From positions 124,001 to 188,000 of IMG/VR virus record IMGVR_UViG_3300023174_000042: DNA of 64,000 bases. The stretch is one strand, 5' to 3'. Source of the DNA: a virus. The position numbers were made by a program, and so were the translations under genes. Under the pieces are notes generated by a model. That model did no database searches, was not told where the DNA came from, and saw only the letters and a list, made by a program, of their open reading frames with translations. Each line of letters opens with the position of its first letter. Within the stretch, counting starts at the first letter, position 1. Positions 1-8,812 of the stretch are shown one piece after another.

Positions 1-6
1 ATCATT

Positions 7-2151
7 ATGAAAGTATCATTTCAATACGAAAATAAAGACTTTAAGAAATATTCAAATTTTGTTAACAGGTTTATAAAACTCCTACAAAAAGAATTTCCTT
101 TAAAAAACGATGTAAAAATCTTTTTTTTAAATGACAAAAAGGGGGAAATGTCCACTGGAAGTAGAATGCCAAATAACATAATTAAGGTTTTGGTCGCCAA
201 CAGATTAAATCGCGACATTATGAGAACTTTGGCTCACGAATGGGTTCATGAATATCAAATGGATGTTCAGAAAAGAAAACAAGGTCCTAATATTGGTGGT
301 AAAAACGAAGATGAAGCAAATGCGTTTGCTGGTAGACTTATTAAAATGTTTGAAAAAGACAACCCTAACTTAGAGGAAATGATGTATGAACAAAAAGGTA
401 TCAGAGGTAAAATTAGTTTAATTAACGAAGAAATAATAACTGAAGAGAAAAAAACGATAAAAGAAAACTTTTTGGTTGAGATGAAAAAAATTGGAATTGA
501 AAAATTACCATATTCATACTCTTCCTTGTCAAGATTTATTGATTCTAAAACAATGAACGTCCATTACAATAAACATTACAAAGGATATGTTGACAAATTA
601 AATAAAGCCATAAAAAAAATTGATGGAGATATGGATTTAGAAGAAATTATTAGATCCATATCAAAATTTGACAAAAATATTAGAAATAACGCAGGAGGTT
701 CTTTTAATCACGCTTTATTTTGGAAAATGTTGTCACCAAAAAAACAATTACCAAAAGGGGAAATTCTTAAAAAGATAAACAAAGACTTTGGAAACATAAA
801 AAAAATGAAAGACGAGTTTAATCAAGCGGCAAAAGATCGTTTTGGATCAGGTTGGGCTTGGTTATACCTTAGCAAAGACGGAAAATTGAAAATAATGTCC
901 ACCCCAAATCAGGATAATCCACTTATGAATGTTGTTAAAAAAGGTGGATTTCCATTATTGGGTTTAGATGTTTGGGAACATGCTTATTATTTGAAATATC
1001 AAAACAAACGAGATGAATATATCAATAACTTTTGGAATGTTGTAAATTGGGAGTTTGTAAATGATTTATATTTGTCAAAAACAAAAAAAGAAAACATTAA
1101 AGAAAATGTTGAGTCTAAAGAAATTATAAATGAGATCAGCTCAACATTTGCATTTCCATACACAGCAAAACAATTAAGAGAATTAATTCATTCGCAGTAT
1201 GTAGGATGCCATGGTCAACAATATAAAAATGGATGTATAGGAAAGATCCAAACAAAAAAATGTAAAACAGATATTGGTGTTTTAGGCGGTGATTATGCAG
1301 AAAAAAAACACGGAGGAACAAGTCAATGGTCTGTAATCAATCGTTTTGACACCAATGGCAAAGTCAAAAAAGAGATTTACAATATTTGGCAAGAAGAAAC
1401 AGAAGGAGTAACAGATTTTAAAACATGGATTAAAGAACATGCATACGATCTTTTTTCAAATGAAGGAATGTATTTAGATAGATTGGCCGAAATAAACGTT
1501 GGGACTATAGAAATTGGTAAAGAAAATGAGGGATACGCAACAAGTATCATCAAACAAATATATAAATTAAATCCTGATGAAGAAGGTATAACTTACGAAA
1601 TATATGAACATTGTTCGGGAGATGTTAATGATAGAAAAAAAGGTCAAGATATAGTTTTAAAAATTAAAGGTCACGACACAATTTATTTTCAAGTCAAACC
1701 ATTTTTAAATCAAAATAACGATATTCAATATTTTGATGGTGGAGATAGAGGACATTATTTCAAAGTAAATTCTTGGAACACAAACAAAAAATATAAAGAA
1801 GAAAATGTTGATGTAATAGTGTATGTTGATAGATCTGAACAAAAATATATTATGTTTAGAAACGATCATAGTAAAATTTTAACAATAGGAACCTCAAGAA
1901 AAAACATACCATATTTTATATATTATTATGAAATGCCGCTCAAAAGTAATTTCCAAGTTCCATTACAAAAAGAAACATCAAGTGCTCCCGTAAAACAATT
2001 AATATCAAAAGATGTAAGTAAACAAATTGAATTTTATAAACAAAGAATTAAATATTTCACAGACAAAATCAAAGAATTGGGTGGTGAAAGTTCTGAAATT
2101 ACTGAAATGATAAATTTCTACAAAAAAGAGTTAAACAAAATATTTATCTAA
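7..2151 (+). CDS. Three-domain protein: HExxH peptidase-like, Mn superoxide dismutase, PD-(D/E)xK-like
   Basis: Three domains are visible in 714 aa. Residues 1-135 carry HEWVH (H77, E78, H81) followed by EDEANAFA (E101/E103), the layout of gluzincin or ImmA/IrrE-like zinc peptidases. Residues about 160-357 are a full Fe/Mn superoxide dismutase: H186 (in VHYNKHYKGYV), H235 (GGSFNH), D321 and H325 (DVWEHAYY) match the four metal ligands. G231 and Q302 (PNQD) are the Mn-type rather than Fe-type signature. Residues 377-650 include D548-x13-Q562-V-K564, resembling a PD-(D/E)xK nuclease core, and the C-terminus is a short coiled coil. The two linkers (139-158 and 364-376) contain several (I/L)xE sites like those cut by T4-type prohead proteases. 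The SOD assignment is firm; the outer domains are tentative. The start lies 6 bases from the window edge, so an upstream start cannot be excluded. Confidence 0.85.
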   Translation: MKVSFQYENKDFKKYSNFVNRFIKLLQKEFPLKNDVKIFFLNDKKGEMSTGSRMPNNIIKVLVANRLNRDIMRTLAHEWVHEYQMDVQKRKQGPNIGGKNEDEANAFAGRLIKMFEKDNPNLEEMMYEQKGIRGKISLINEEIITEEKKTIKENFLVEMKKIGIEKLPYSYSSLSRFIDSKTMNVHYNKHYKGYVDKLNKAIKKIDGDMDLEEIIRSISKFDKNIRNNAGGSFNHALFWKMLSPKKQLPKGEILKKINKDFGNIKKMKDEFNQAAKDRFGSGWAWLYLSKDGKLKIMSTPNQDNPLMNVVKKGGFPLLGLDVWEHAYYLKYQNKRDEYINNFWNVVNWEFVNDLYLSKTKKENIKENVESKEIINEISSTFAFPYTAKQLRELIHSQYVGCHGQQYKNGCIGKIQTKKCKTDIGVLGGDYAEKKHGGTSQWSVINRFDTNGKVKKEIYNIWQEETEGVTDFKTWIKEHAYDLFSNEGMYLDRLAEINVGTIEIGKENEGYATSIIKQIYKLNPDEEGITYEIYEHCSGDVNDRKKGQDIVLKIKGHDTIYFQVKPFLNQNNDIQYFDGGDRGHYFKVNSWNTNKKYKEENVDVIVYVDRSEQKYIMFRNDHSKILTIGTSRKNIPYFIYYYEMPLKSNFQVPLQKETSSAPVKQLISKDVSKQIEFYKQRIKYFTDKIKELGGESSEITEMINFYKKELNKIFI

Positions 2152-2159
2152 ATAAAAGA

Positions 2160-2167
2160 TATTTATA
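2160..2167 (+). promoter_or_regulatory. Late-type box TATTTATA
   Basis: TATTTATA lies 12 bases before the ATG at 2180. The same box in the same orientation precedes more than twenty genes in the window, so it is probably a late promoter -10 element. Confidence 0.6.
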
Positions 2168-2179
2168 TAAAAAACTTTT

Positions 2180-3304
2180 ATGGCAATTATCAACGAACCA
2201 GAAAGAAGTCAATTCTATCAAAAAGTTAGACACTTACTTGGAGCCCCTTTGAGGTCAGTAGAACTAGAAGATGAAATGATGGATACTCTTCTTGAGTATT
2301 CAATAGACGATTATTCACAGTATGTTCAAGATTGGTTAACAGAATCTCAATGGACTTCACTTTATAATTTGAATCTTGACACACAATCTTTATCTAGAGC
2401 CTTTATAACAAAAAGTTTAGATTTTGAAACAAGATACACCTACGCTTATTCTAAAATCGTTGGTTTACAGGCGGGAGGTGATTGGGAAATAAAAAAAGAT
2501 TACGTCCAATTAGTTCCAAACCAACAAATTTATGAAATACCGGCCGGTCGAGAAGTAAATGAAGTTTTGTGGTTTACACCACCAACATTAAATAATTTAT
2601 TATTTGATCCATGGGCATTTGGTGGAATCGCAGGAGGGGGTATTTCAGGACCTGCGGGATATGCACAAATAGGAAATATGTCGGGTAGTTATTTTTTAAT
2701 GCCAGCGTTTGATATGTTATTAAGAATGCAAGAGATTAACATTCAAAAAAGAATTATTGCGGGTGATTTAACATATTATATAACAGCATTACCTGGTGGA
2801 AAAAAAGCATTACACTTGTTAAACACACCGGGAGGAAAATTTGATTTTGGTAATTCATCATTAATGCAAGGAAAAGTTTGGTATTGGTATTATGACACAT
2901 CACAAGGCGATAGAGATAAATGTTTGGCCGACAATCCTGACATCATATTACTTCCTTCTGATGTCCCTTACAACAAAATTAGTTGGTATAAATTAAATAA
3001 TCCAGCACAAGTATGGGTAAGAAGATGGTTCATTGCTTATTGTAAAGAAACATTGTCAAGAGTTCGCGGAAAATTTAGTGGAAATTTAAAGGCACCTGAT
3101 GGTGATTTACAAATGGATTACGCATCCTTATCAACTGAGGCTAAAGATGAAAAAACTAAATTAATTGACGAACTTATTGGTGCGGATGGTAGACTCACAA
3201 GACTTCGTCCTGAAAAAATAATGGAAAGAGAAGCGTTGTTAGCAGAAAATTTAAACAAACAACTTAAGTTTAGAGCAATGCCTCGTCAAATATATGTAAT
3301 TTAG
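2180..3304 (+). CDS. Probable neck/head-completion structural protein (T4 gp13-like, tentative)
   Basis: A 374-aa soluble protein without signal or membrane segments. The C-terminal part (about 275-345) has a helix with WVRRWFIAYCKETLSRVRGK, then a Pro/Asp turn and an acidic helix (STEAKDEKTKLIDEL). This arrangement is one I associate with neck or connector proteins of T4-like marine phages. The middle (150-230) is Gly- and aromatic-rich. It follows the SOD gene by 28 bases and has its own TATTTATA box; a small beta-rich gene follows 3 bases after its TAG stop. Virion function is inferred from context and general resemblance, so a different connector or tail-sheath-terminator role is possible. 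Confidence 0.5.
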   Translation: MAIINEPERSQFYQKVRHLLGAPLRSVELEDEMMDTLLEYSIDDYSQYVQDWLTESQWTSLYNLNLDTQSLSRAFITKSLDFETRYTYAYSKIVGLQAGGDWEIKKDYVQLVPNQQIYEIPAGREVNEVLWFTPPTLNNLLFDPWAFGGIAGGGISGPAGYAQIGNMSGSYFLMPAFDMLLRMQEINIQKRIIAGDLTYYITALPGGKKALHLLNTPGGKFDFGNSSLMQGKVWYWYYDTSQGDRDKCLADNPDIILLPSDVPYNKISWYKLNNPAQVWVRRWFIAYCKETLSRVRGKFSGNLKAPDGDLQMDYASLSTEAKDEKTKLIDELIGADGRLTRLRPEKIMEREALLAENLNKQLKFRAMPRQIYVI

Positions 3305-3307
3305 TAT

Positions 3308-3655
3308 ATGCCAATACATAGAGAATCACCAACAAGAAAAACCGTATTCAGAGGAGGTAGATCAATTAACTTGAATACTTTTGAAACTATAATTTTAAGC
3401 GACCCAACTTATACTACAAACGGTGAAAATTTAATTGTCGTTAAAGATATCCCTAATTGTAAATTAAAACTTAATTCTACAACCACCGATAAGGTAATAA
3501 TAAAGTCTTTAACAAATTGCACAATTATACCAGATCTAAACAGAATTGATGAAGATTGGGATGAAATTGAAATTAGTAAAGGGTCTTGTGTGGAACTACA
3601 AAACATACAAGGAGTCTGGTATATATTATCGTCCGATGGTTTGAAACTTGATTAA
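3308..3655 (+). CDS. Small beta-rich probable virion protein
   Basis: 115 aa, no recognised family. It is predicted to be nearly all beta, with alternating hydrophobic strands and an ending GVWYILSSDG. That ending is common in small phage surface or decoration modules, where a fold closes with 'W-Y-I-L-S-D-G'. It is co-directional with the neck-like gene, starting three bases after its stop, so it is probably cotranscribed. Its last 30 bases overlap the 3' end of the convergent DNA polymerase gene. Head decoration or neck accessory is a guess from position. Confidence 0.5.
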   Translation: MPIHRESPTRKTVFRGGRSINLNTFETIILSDPTYTTNGENLIVVKDIPNCKLKLNSTTTDKVIIKSLTNCTIIPDLNRIDEDWDEIEISKGSCVELQNIQGVWYILSSDGLKLD

Positions 3656-6445
3656 CTCATCTTTTGGGACATATTTTTTCATGATATCGTCGGCCCCTTT
3701 ATACATGTGATATGGAGTTTCATTAACACGATTCCAAAACAACATTTCTTCGTCTGAAATTTCCATAACGTCTTCTAACTTATCTTGATCACTTTCATCA
3801 AATGGTTGTCCGTTTATTAATTCACATTGTTCTTTTGTAAAAAATGGTCTTTCTTCGGGATTTTTAATTAATAATGAATTTCTGACTTCCTGTTTAAAAA
3901 CAACTAACAAAGGCTCAACTCTTTTATTAAAAGTTGCAATTGCTCTTTGAATGTTATATTGTCCCTTCATAGTTGGGTTGCTTTCAAGATCTAATGGGTC
4001 AATTCTATAACAATTAAGTTGGATTATTGAATCCAAAGAATCAGGAATAGGACCACCATAAGTTTCGATGTGATCATTAGACCAACCTTTTTTTGGTTTG
4101 TTAACTTTTTGAACATCTCCATGTGATGCTTTCGATCCATTATTAACATAAAATATCACATCACCAAGATTTACATTTAACCCTTCTTTTATTGCCAACT
4201 CCATGTGTGCTTGACGAGACATTGAGTTTCCCGCTTTTGTTGTTGTTTTACTTTTGGAAACATAATCTTCTATTGTTTGTTTTACTTTCGCTTTGTTTGC
4301 AATATCCATTAAAGGAATTTCAAGATCAAAAATTTGTTGTATGTATTCATAATACCACTCAACAAACTCTTGTCCTTTACCATCAAGAAGTAATTTAATC
4401 CCTTTATCTAAAAACTTTTCAATATAAATCGGCATTTTTTTAGATTTAATTGAGTTTCCTGTAAGTTTAATTTTTCCTTTGGCGGTAATTAACGCATAAT
4501 TTTTACGAGCCAAGTTAATACAAGCAGGCCACTGTCCATCGGTGTCAAGGGCCATTTCACCACGCATCGCAAGATCATTAAACTCCATAACATCTGCTTC
4601 TTCACCAACATATTCTTTTCCTTCTTTTACTTTCCAGTTTTGTCCTTTGCCAATATAACGTCTTTCTTCCACACCTTCAGGAACCGAAAAGTTAATACCA
4701 TCCGTGTCCATTACAAGAGGGGTATAACCACGATCCATAAAAAAATGAATCATCATTCGAAGATACTGACGACCAGTACATGTAATCATTTCACCCTTAT
4801 CCATATCACCCCAATGAAATACTTGAGGGGCTGACAAAGCTCCAAACATCGAGTTAATAAAAATCTTAATCGGCAATTGTTTTCTATCGTATGATGTTGA
4901 TTTCTTTTTATCGATTGTTGCAAACTCTTCAGCAAGTTGTTTATATTTAATACGAGTATTTCTAAAATATGTTAAAAGACCTTTCATTGCTCCTGTGACA
5001 TCGCAATCTGGAAACACATCATGAACCAACTGAATTGATGGGTATAGAGACGAGTAGTCAAGTTTTAATACGTTCTTTGAGTAACCTGTTCTAATCAACC
5101 TTGAAAGTCCTCCTACGAAGTTTCCTTTATCGTTTTTAGCAGGTATTGCTAGTTTATGTTTATAAGACCATGCTAACATTAACATTTTCCATAAAGTAGC
5201 AGTTCCCATAGTTGATACTCTTTCATAAGTTGTTGGAAGAAGAGATGCTAATAAAAAAGAACCTTGGTTGAATTCTTCATCAACCAAAAGTGTTTCTTCT
5301 AAGTCGTCGTCAAGATAACGCTCAATAATATTGTCCCCCGTTGTTTTAATATAAATTTTAGAATGTCTTTCACAAACCTCATCGATCTTTGGATCAAGAC
5401 CAATTTTTTTATATTTACCATTTTCAACATTTAACCAATATTCTTCTTTTTCACGATACATAGAACCAATTTTATCATGATCAACATAAACACGATCTGA
5501 AGCCTCAAGTTCTAAATACTTTGTAATGTATTTCAAACCGGCCTCTTTGATGTTTGAATTAATTGCTTGAGCCCTTCTAACAGAATGTAAAATATCAATA
5601 ATATTATAACCCCACATTGAGGTTTGTGTAAATTTTTCTACTTCGTTTGCCAATTTCAAAATAGATTCTTTTTGTGAAATTGGTTTTTCTGAATTTAAAG
5701 ACTTTGCAATTTTTCTAATGTCTAAGTTTAGAATTTTACATCTTTCATAAATCCAATACCAGTCAAAGTTAAATGAGTTATATCCTGATATAATTGATGG
5801 GGTTAATTCTTCTATTGTTCTAAAAAATTCTGTAATACCTCTTCTCTCTTCATCTTCGTTTGTGCATTCAATAACTTTTTTAAACCCCTTGTTTGTTTTA
5901 ATTCCAATCATAAATATTCTACCATCTTTAGGTTCTAAAGATGTTGTCTCAAGGTCAAATACCATTCTTGTAATGTCGTTATATTCCTCAAAACCCTTGA
6001 ATAGTCTTTTTTCTTTTGATATGAGGTATTGCTCAACTGGAGGTAAAATCATAATCAAATCTTTTACATTTTCACCCCAAGGATCAACTCCTCCTTCTCT
6101 AAAAAATTGGATAAGGTTTCTATAACCTTTCATAGACTTAACCATAAAAGTAAGTCCTCGTTCTAAACGATCATTATTATCAGTTCTAAGTTTTTCAATA
6201 ATAATTCCGTGTTTCGACATTGCTTCTTTTTGTAAAGCCTTTGATTTGGAATAAAAATTAAGATTTTTTAAATCTCCGACCCACGCAAATGAAACAAGGG
6301 TGTCTTTTTGAAGTTGTTTTCCTTTACCAGGAACTTCTTTTATTTTAAAGATCTTATCTGTTAAGTAGTCGTATTCTACTGCTACTATGTATTGTTCTGG
6401 ATCGTTTCCTTGTAGGAAATTTTCAATTTCTTCTTGTGATATCAT
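3626..6445 (-). CDS. 43: Family B DNA polymerase (T4 gp43-like) with 3'-5' exonuclease
   Basis: The replicative polymerase, 939 aa against about 898 for T4 gp43. The N-terminal exonuclease domain shows Exo I FDLETTSL (D164, E166) and Exo II NSFNFDWYW (D228). In the polymerase domain motif A is DYSSLYPS (D463), motif B is around KIFINSMFGALS, and motif C is MDTDG (D580, D582) in place of the usual YGDTDS. A KSKK segment typical of the KxY region follows. All motifs are contiguous, so no intein is present. It is transcribed alone from a host-type promoter at 6506-6534 and lacks the late box found elsewhere, consistent with early expression. Its 3' end overlaps a convergent structural gene by 30 bases. 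Confidence 0.97.
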   Translation of the reverse strand: MISQEEIENFLQGNDPEQYIVAVEYDYLTDKIFKIKEVPGKGKQLQKDTLVSFAWVGDLKNLNFYSKSKALQKEAMSKHGIIIEKLRTDNNDRLERGLTFMVKSMKGYRNLIQFFREGGVDPWGENVKDLIMILPPVEQYLISKEKRLFKGFEEYNDITRMVFDLETTSLEPKDGRIFMIGIKTNKGFKKVIECTNEDEERRGITEFFRTIEELTPSIISGYNSFNFDWYWIYERCKILNLDIRKIAKSLNSEKPISQKESILKLANEVEKFTQTSMWGYNIIDILHSVRRAQAINSNIKEAGLKYITKYLELEASDRVYVDHDKIGSMYREKEEYWLNVENGKYKKIGLDPKIDEVCERHSKIYIKTTGDNIIERYLDDDLEETLLVDEEFNQGSFLLASLLPTTYERVSTMGTATLWKMLMLAWSYKHKLAIPAKNDKGNFVGGLSRLIRTGYSKNVLKLDYSSLYPSIQLVHDVFPDCDVTGAMKGLLTYFRNTRIKYKQLAEEFATIDKKKSTSYDRKQLPIKIFINSMFGALSAPQVFHWGDMDKGEMITCTGRQYLRMMIHFFMDRGYTPLVMDTDGINFSVPEGVEERRYIGKGQNWKVKEGKEYVGEEADVMEFNDLAMRGEMALDTDGQWPACINLARKNYALITAKGKIKLTGNSIKSKKMPIYIEKFLDKGIKLLLDGKGQEFVEWYYEYIQQIFDLEIPLMDIANKAKVKQTIEDYVSKSKTTTKAGNSMSRQAHMELAIKEGLNVNLGDVIFYVNNGSKASHGDVQKVNKPKKGWSNDHIETYGGPIPDSLDSIIQLNCYRIDPLDLESNPTMKGQYNIQRAIATFNKRVEPLLVVFKQEVRNSLLIKNPEERPFFTKEQCELINGQPFDESDQDKLEDVMEISDEEMLFWNRVNETPYHMYKGADDIMKKYVPKDELIKFQTIGR

Positions 6446-6478
6446 AATTATTTACTTTTGGTGTATTTGCTGCCGAAT

Positions 6479-6496
6479 AAGGTCGACATTTACCTT
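6479..6496 (-). promoter_or_regulatory. Leader hairpin of the polymerase mRNA, possible autoregulatory operator
   Basis: On the minus strand AAGGT / ACCTT form a 5-bp stem with the 8-base loop AAATGTCG, 33 bases before the polymerase ATG. T4 gp43 represses its own translation through a hairpin of the same geometry (5-bp stem, 8-base loop). Here it lies further from the start codon, so the role is only a suggestion. Confidence 0.35.
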
Positions 6497-6505
6497 CGTA
6501 AAAAA

Positions 6506-6534
6506 AATATAATAGTAAAATCTATTCTTGTCAA
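6506..6534 (-). promoter_or_regulatory. Host-type (early) promoter of the DNA polymerase gene
   Basis: TTGACA (6529-6534), a 17-base spacer and TATATT (6506-6511) read toward the polymerase. The same stretch fits the Bacteroidetes consensus, TTG then about 20 bases then TAnnTTTG, with TATATTTT. Predicted leader about 55 bases. Confidence 0.5.
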
Positions 6535-6539
6535 ATAAA

Positions 6540-7703
6540 TTATGGGGCCGCAACTACATTAGGGGGAAATATAATTTTTAAATTGTAATCAAAAGTTCCT
6601 ATCCCACCAACTGAAAAACTGTGAGTGTATAAATCTAATGTAGAAACACAAGGATCTCCACCAAAAGGAGCTCCCGATGTTTCATATATGAAAGTTCCTG
6701 TAAAATTTTCTCTAACATGGAAATAAACAACATTTCCAATAGGAACTTGAATTGATCCAAAATTCGTTAAGGTTGGGCAAATAGAAACCGAATTTGCGCT
6801 TAAAAGATTCCATGTCAATCCTACAGGGAATGGTTGAGTAGAAATGAAAGTTGAAGAAAATGCGTAATACACTCTATAATTTTGACTACCATATGAAGGA
6901 TCTAAACCAACATTTATATTCAAATATCCAAACTGATTTGTTTGTGTTGGTGTTGGTGTGGGAGTATTAGTTGGTGTGTTAGTTGGTGTGTTAGTTGGCG
7001 TTGGCGTGTTAGTTGGAGTCACAGTGTTTGTCGGGGTATTAGTTGGGGTTACGGTAGGTGTTTGTGTATTAGTTGGGGTTACGGTAGGTGTTTGTGTGTT
7101 AGTTGGAGTCACAGTTGGTGTAGTTGTGGGGGTAGGTGTTGTAGTGTTTGTAGGTGTATTTGTAGGTGTGTTAGTTGGTGTCACGGTTGGTGTCACGGTT
7201 GGGGTTGGTGTGTTAGTAGGTGTATTAGTTGGCGTTAAACTTAGTATTGGAATTGGAGTTAAAGTTGGTGTTGGGGATGGGAATGGTGTTGTGCAACAAT
7301 TATAATTTAATACATAACAATTATTGTAAGGTAAGGTGTCTGACAAATAACTTTCAGTAATGTTGATAAACAATTGTTCTCTGATTGGTAAAACTAATGT
7401 TCCCGTTTCATTTATAAATAAAAATTGTCCTTCATACCTACCAACTCTACTTGTGTCTTGTGGTGTAAATCTATAATAAACATAATATTCTGGAGAAGCA
7501 TTTGAGTTAACTTCTGTTTTTTCAACAAAACTTGCCGCCTGCGAATATATTTTTGGAATACCAGTATCGGTATCTATCATAGAAAAAAATATGGAAGAAG
7601 TCTCAATAAAAGACATCATTGACGGATAGTCTTCTATACCATCTTTTACAACCTGTAATTTCAAAAGAGGAAGCGTCGAGTTTTGACCTATAGTAAATTC
7701 CAT
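6540..7703 (-). CDS. Fibre/adhesin-like virion protein with Thr-Pro-Asn mucin-like stalk
   Basis: 387 aa in three parts. Residues 1-138 form a beta-rich N-terminal domain closely paralogous to that of the next gene upstream (7746-8786): both start MEF, share NSTLP near residue 8 and GIPKI near 50, and continue GRY.GQFLF and LVLP. Residues 145-255 are a low-complexity stalk of TPT and NTPT units. Residues 256-387 are a unique C-terminal domain. A shared anchor, a stalk and a variable tip is the usual design of host-binding fibres or whiskers. The Thr-rich stalk is a good O-glycosylation substrate. A TATTTATA box lies 12 bases before the ATG. Receptor-binding role is inferred. Confidence 0.7.
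   Translation of the reverse strand: MEFTIGQNSTLPLLKLQVVKDGIEDYPSMMSFIETSSIFFSMIDTDTGIPKIYSQAASFVEKTEVNSNASPEYYVYYRFTPQDTSRVGRYEGQFLFINETGTLVLPIREQLFINITESYLSDTLPYNNCYVLNYNCCTTPFPSPTPTLTPIPILSLTPTNTPTNTPTPTVTPTVTPTNTPTNTPTNTTTPTPTTTPTVTPTNTQTPTVTPTNTQTPTVTPTNTPTNTVTPTNTPTPTNTPTNTPTNTPTPTPTQTNQFGYLNINVGLDPSYGSQNYRVYYAFSSTFISTQPFPVGLTWNLLSANSVSICPTLTNFGSIQVPIGNVVYFHVRENFTGTFIYETSGAPFGGDPCVSTLDLYTHSFSVGGIGTFDYNLKIIFPPNVVAAP
6940..7280 (-). repeat. Degenerate tandem repeat encoding (TPT/NTPT)n
   Basis: Minus-strand ACT/CCT/AAT codons repeat in units of 6, 12 and 24 bases and encode the Thr-Pro-Asn stalk. On the plus strand the tract appears as GTTGGTGT runs, which create long spurious Gly-Val-Leu and Cys-Trp reading frames. 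Confidence 0.9.
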
Positions 7704-7715
7704 TTAATCTTTTTC

Positions 7716-7723
7716 TATAAATA
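7716..7723 (-). promoter_or_regulatory. Late-type box TATTTATA
   Basis: Lies 12 bases before the ATG at 7703, on the coding (minus) strand. Confidence 0.55.
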
Positions 7724-7745
7724 CAACAAAAGACCATTTAGTGTC

Positions 7746-8786
7746 CTACGGACAAACACCACCAACACAGTTGTTTATACCACCTGTCACTGTTATATAG
7801 TTGTATGGTATTGTAAACGCCCCACAAAAACTTTGTGATCCATTAAATGGTAAAGTAATCGCGGTTGTATTACCATTACAATTTACATAAAGAGAGTTAA
7901 ATATATTATTTTGAGTTTTTGTATAGGTAAAGCATTTACATGGAAATGAAGTTCCACACTCATGTGAATAAATTACTTGACTATAATTACCAAATAATCC
8001 TGAGTATTGACCAACAAATACTATCGTATTAGGTGAGTATGAAACACCATTTCTAGATAAAATTCGAACCCAAAGACCATTTGTAGAAATAGCATAATTA
8101 TCAAAATTTGGTGAACTCCATAAAGTTTGACCGATAGTCAAGGCCGACATACTAGGAGTATAGGCAGTTACAAAAGCGGTTTCTTGTGAACACGCTAACG
8201 ATGCTGATCCAGAACCAAAAGTAATAACCCATTCTGTATATCCTGTTGGTTCAGGTCCGTGTGTTGTTGAAGTTGTTGTTACAGGTATACTTGTTGTTGA
8301 AGTGGTTGTTGGTGATATGGTCGATGTTGTTGTTGTAACAGGAGGGATTTGTGGTGGTGGAATTGGTTGAGATTTACAACAAGGATAGTCAACAACATAA
8401 CAACTTTGAAATTCAAAGTCGTTAATTATAAAACTATCAGTAACATTTACATATATTTCTTGATTCAAAGGTAAAACCAAAACTCCAGTATCGTTTCTAA
8501 ATAAAAATTGTCCTTTGTATCTTCCTGTTTGTTTTGTATCAAATGGTGTAAATTGATAATAAACATAGTATTGATCTTGTTCGCTAGAGTATAAGGGTTC
8601 TTTTTTTATTATACCGGCAGGTCTTGTTGTTATTTTTGGAATTCCAGTTTCGGTATTTACCATAGAAAAAAATATATCGGTCTCTTCTAAAAACCGCATA
8701 GATCTATCGTAATCAGATCTTCCATCTTTTATAACATTAATTTTTAATGTAGGAAGTGTAGAATTTTTCTTAATAAAGAACTCCAT
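7746..8786 (-). CDS. Fibre/adhesin-like virion protein with Thr/Ser linker
   Basis: 346 aa. The N-terminal 1-137 is the paralogue of the 6540-7703 protein and ends in the same CYVxxYxCC motif. It is followed by a proline patch and a short Thr/Ser/Val linker (about 150-178) instead of the long TPT stalk. The C-terminal domain (180-346) has eleven or so cysteines, suggesting metal sites or cross-links, and differs completely from the paralogue's tip. It is transcribed from its own TATTTATT box 12 bases upstream. Probably a second version of the same appendage with different receptor specificity. No enzymatic motif is visible. Confidence 0.65.
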   Translation of the reverse strand: MEFFIKKNSTLPTLKINVIKDGRSDYDRSMRFLEETDIFFSMVNTETGIPKITTRPAGIIKKEPLYSSEQDQYYVYYQFTPFDTKQTGRYKGQFLFRNDTGVLVLPLNQEIYVNVTDSFIINDFEFQSCYVVDYPCCKSQPIPPPQIPPVTTTTSTISPTTTSTTSIPVTTTSTTHGPEPTGYTEWVITFGSGSASLACSQETAFVTAYTPSMSALTIGQTLWSSPNFDNYAISTNGLWVRILSRNGVSYSPNTIVFVGQYSGLFGNYSQVIYSHECGTSFPCKCFTYTKTQNNIFNSLYVNCNGNTTAITLPFNGSQSFCGAFTIPYNYITVTGGINNCVGGVCP

Positions 8787-8798
8787 TTAATCTTTATT

Positions 8799-8806
8799 AA
8801 TAAATA
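8799..8806 (-). promoter_or_regulatory. Late-type box TATTTATT
   Basis: Lies 12 bases before the ATG at 8786, the same spacing as its paralogue at 7703. Confidence 0.55.
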
Positions 8807-8812
8807 CTTGAA

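Noticed and set aside
3626-6445. Intein or split polymerase
   Set aside because: Exonuclease and polymerase motifs run continuously in one frame without insertion.
6942-7305. Plus-strand open frames rich in Gly-Val-Leu or Cys-Trp, and similar ones at 25269-26150
   Set aside because: They are the antisense of the Thr-Pro-Asn stalk repeats and have no independent start context.
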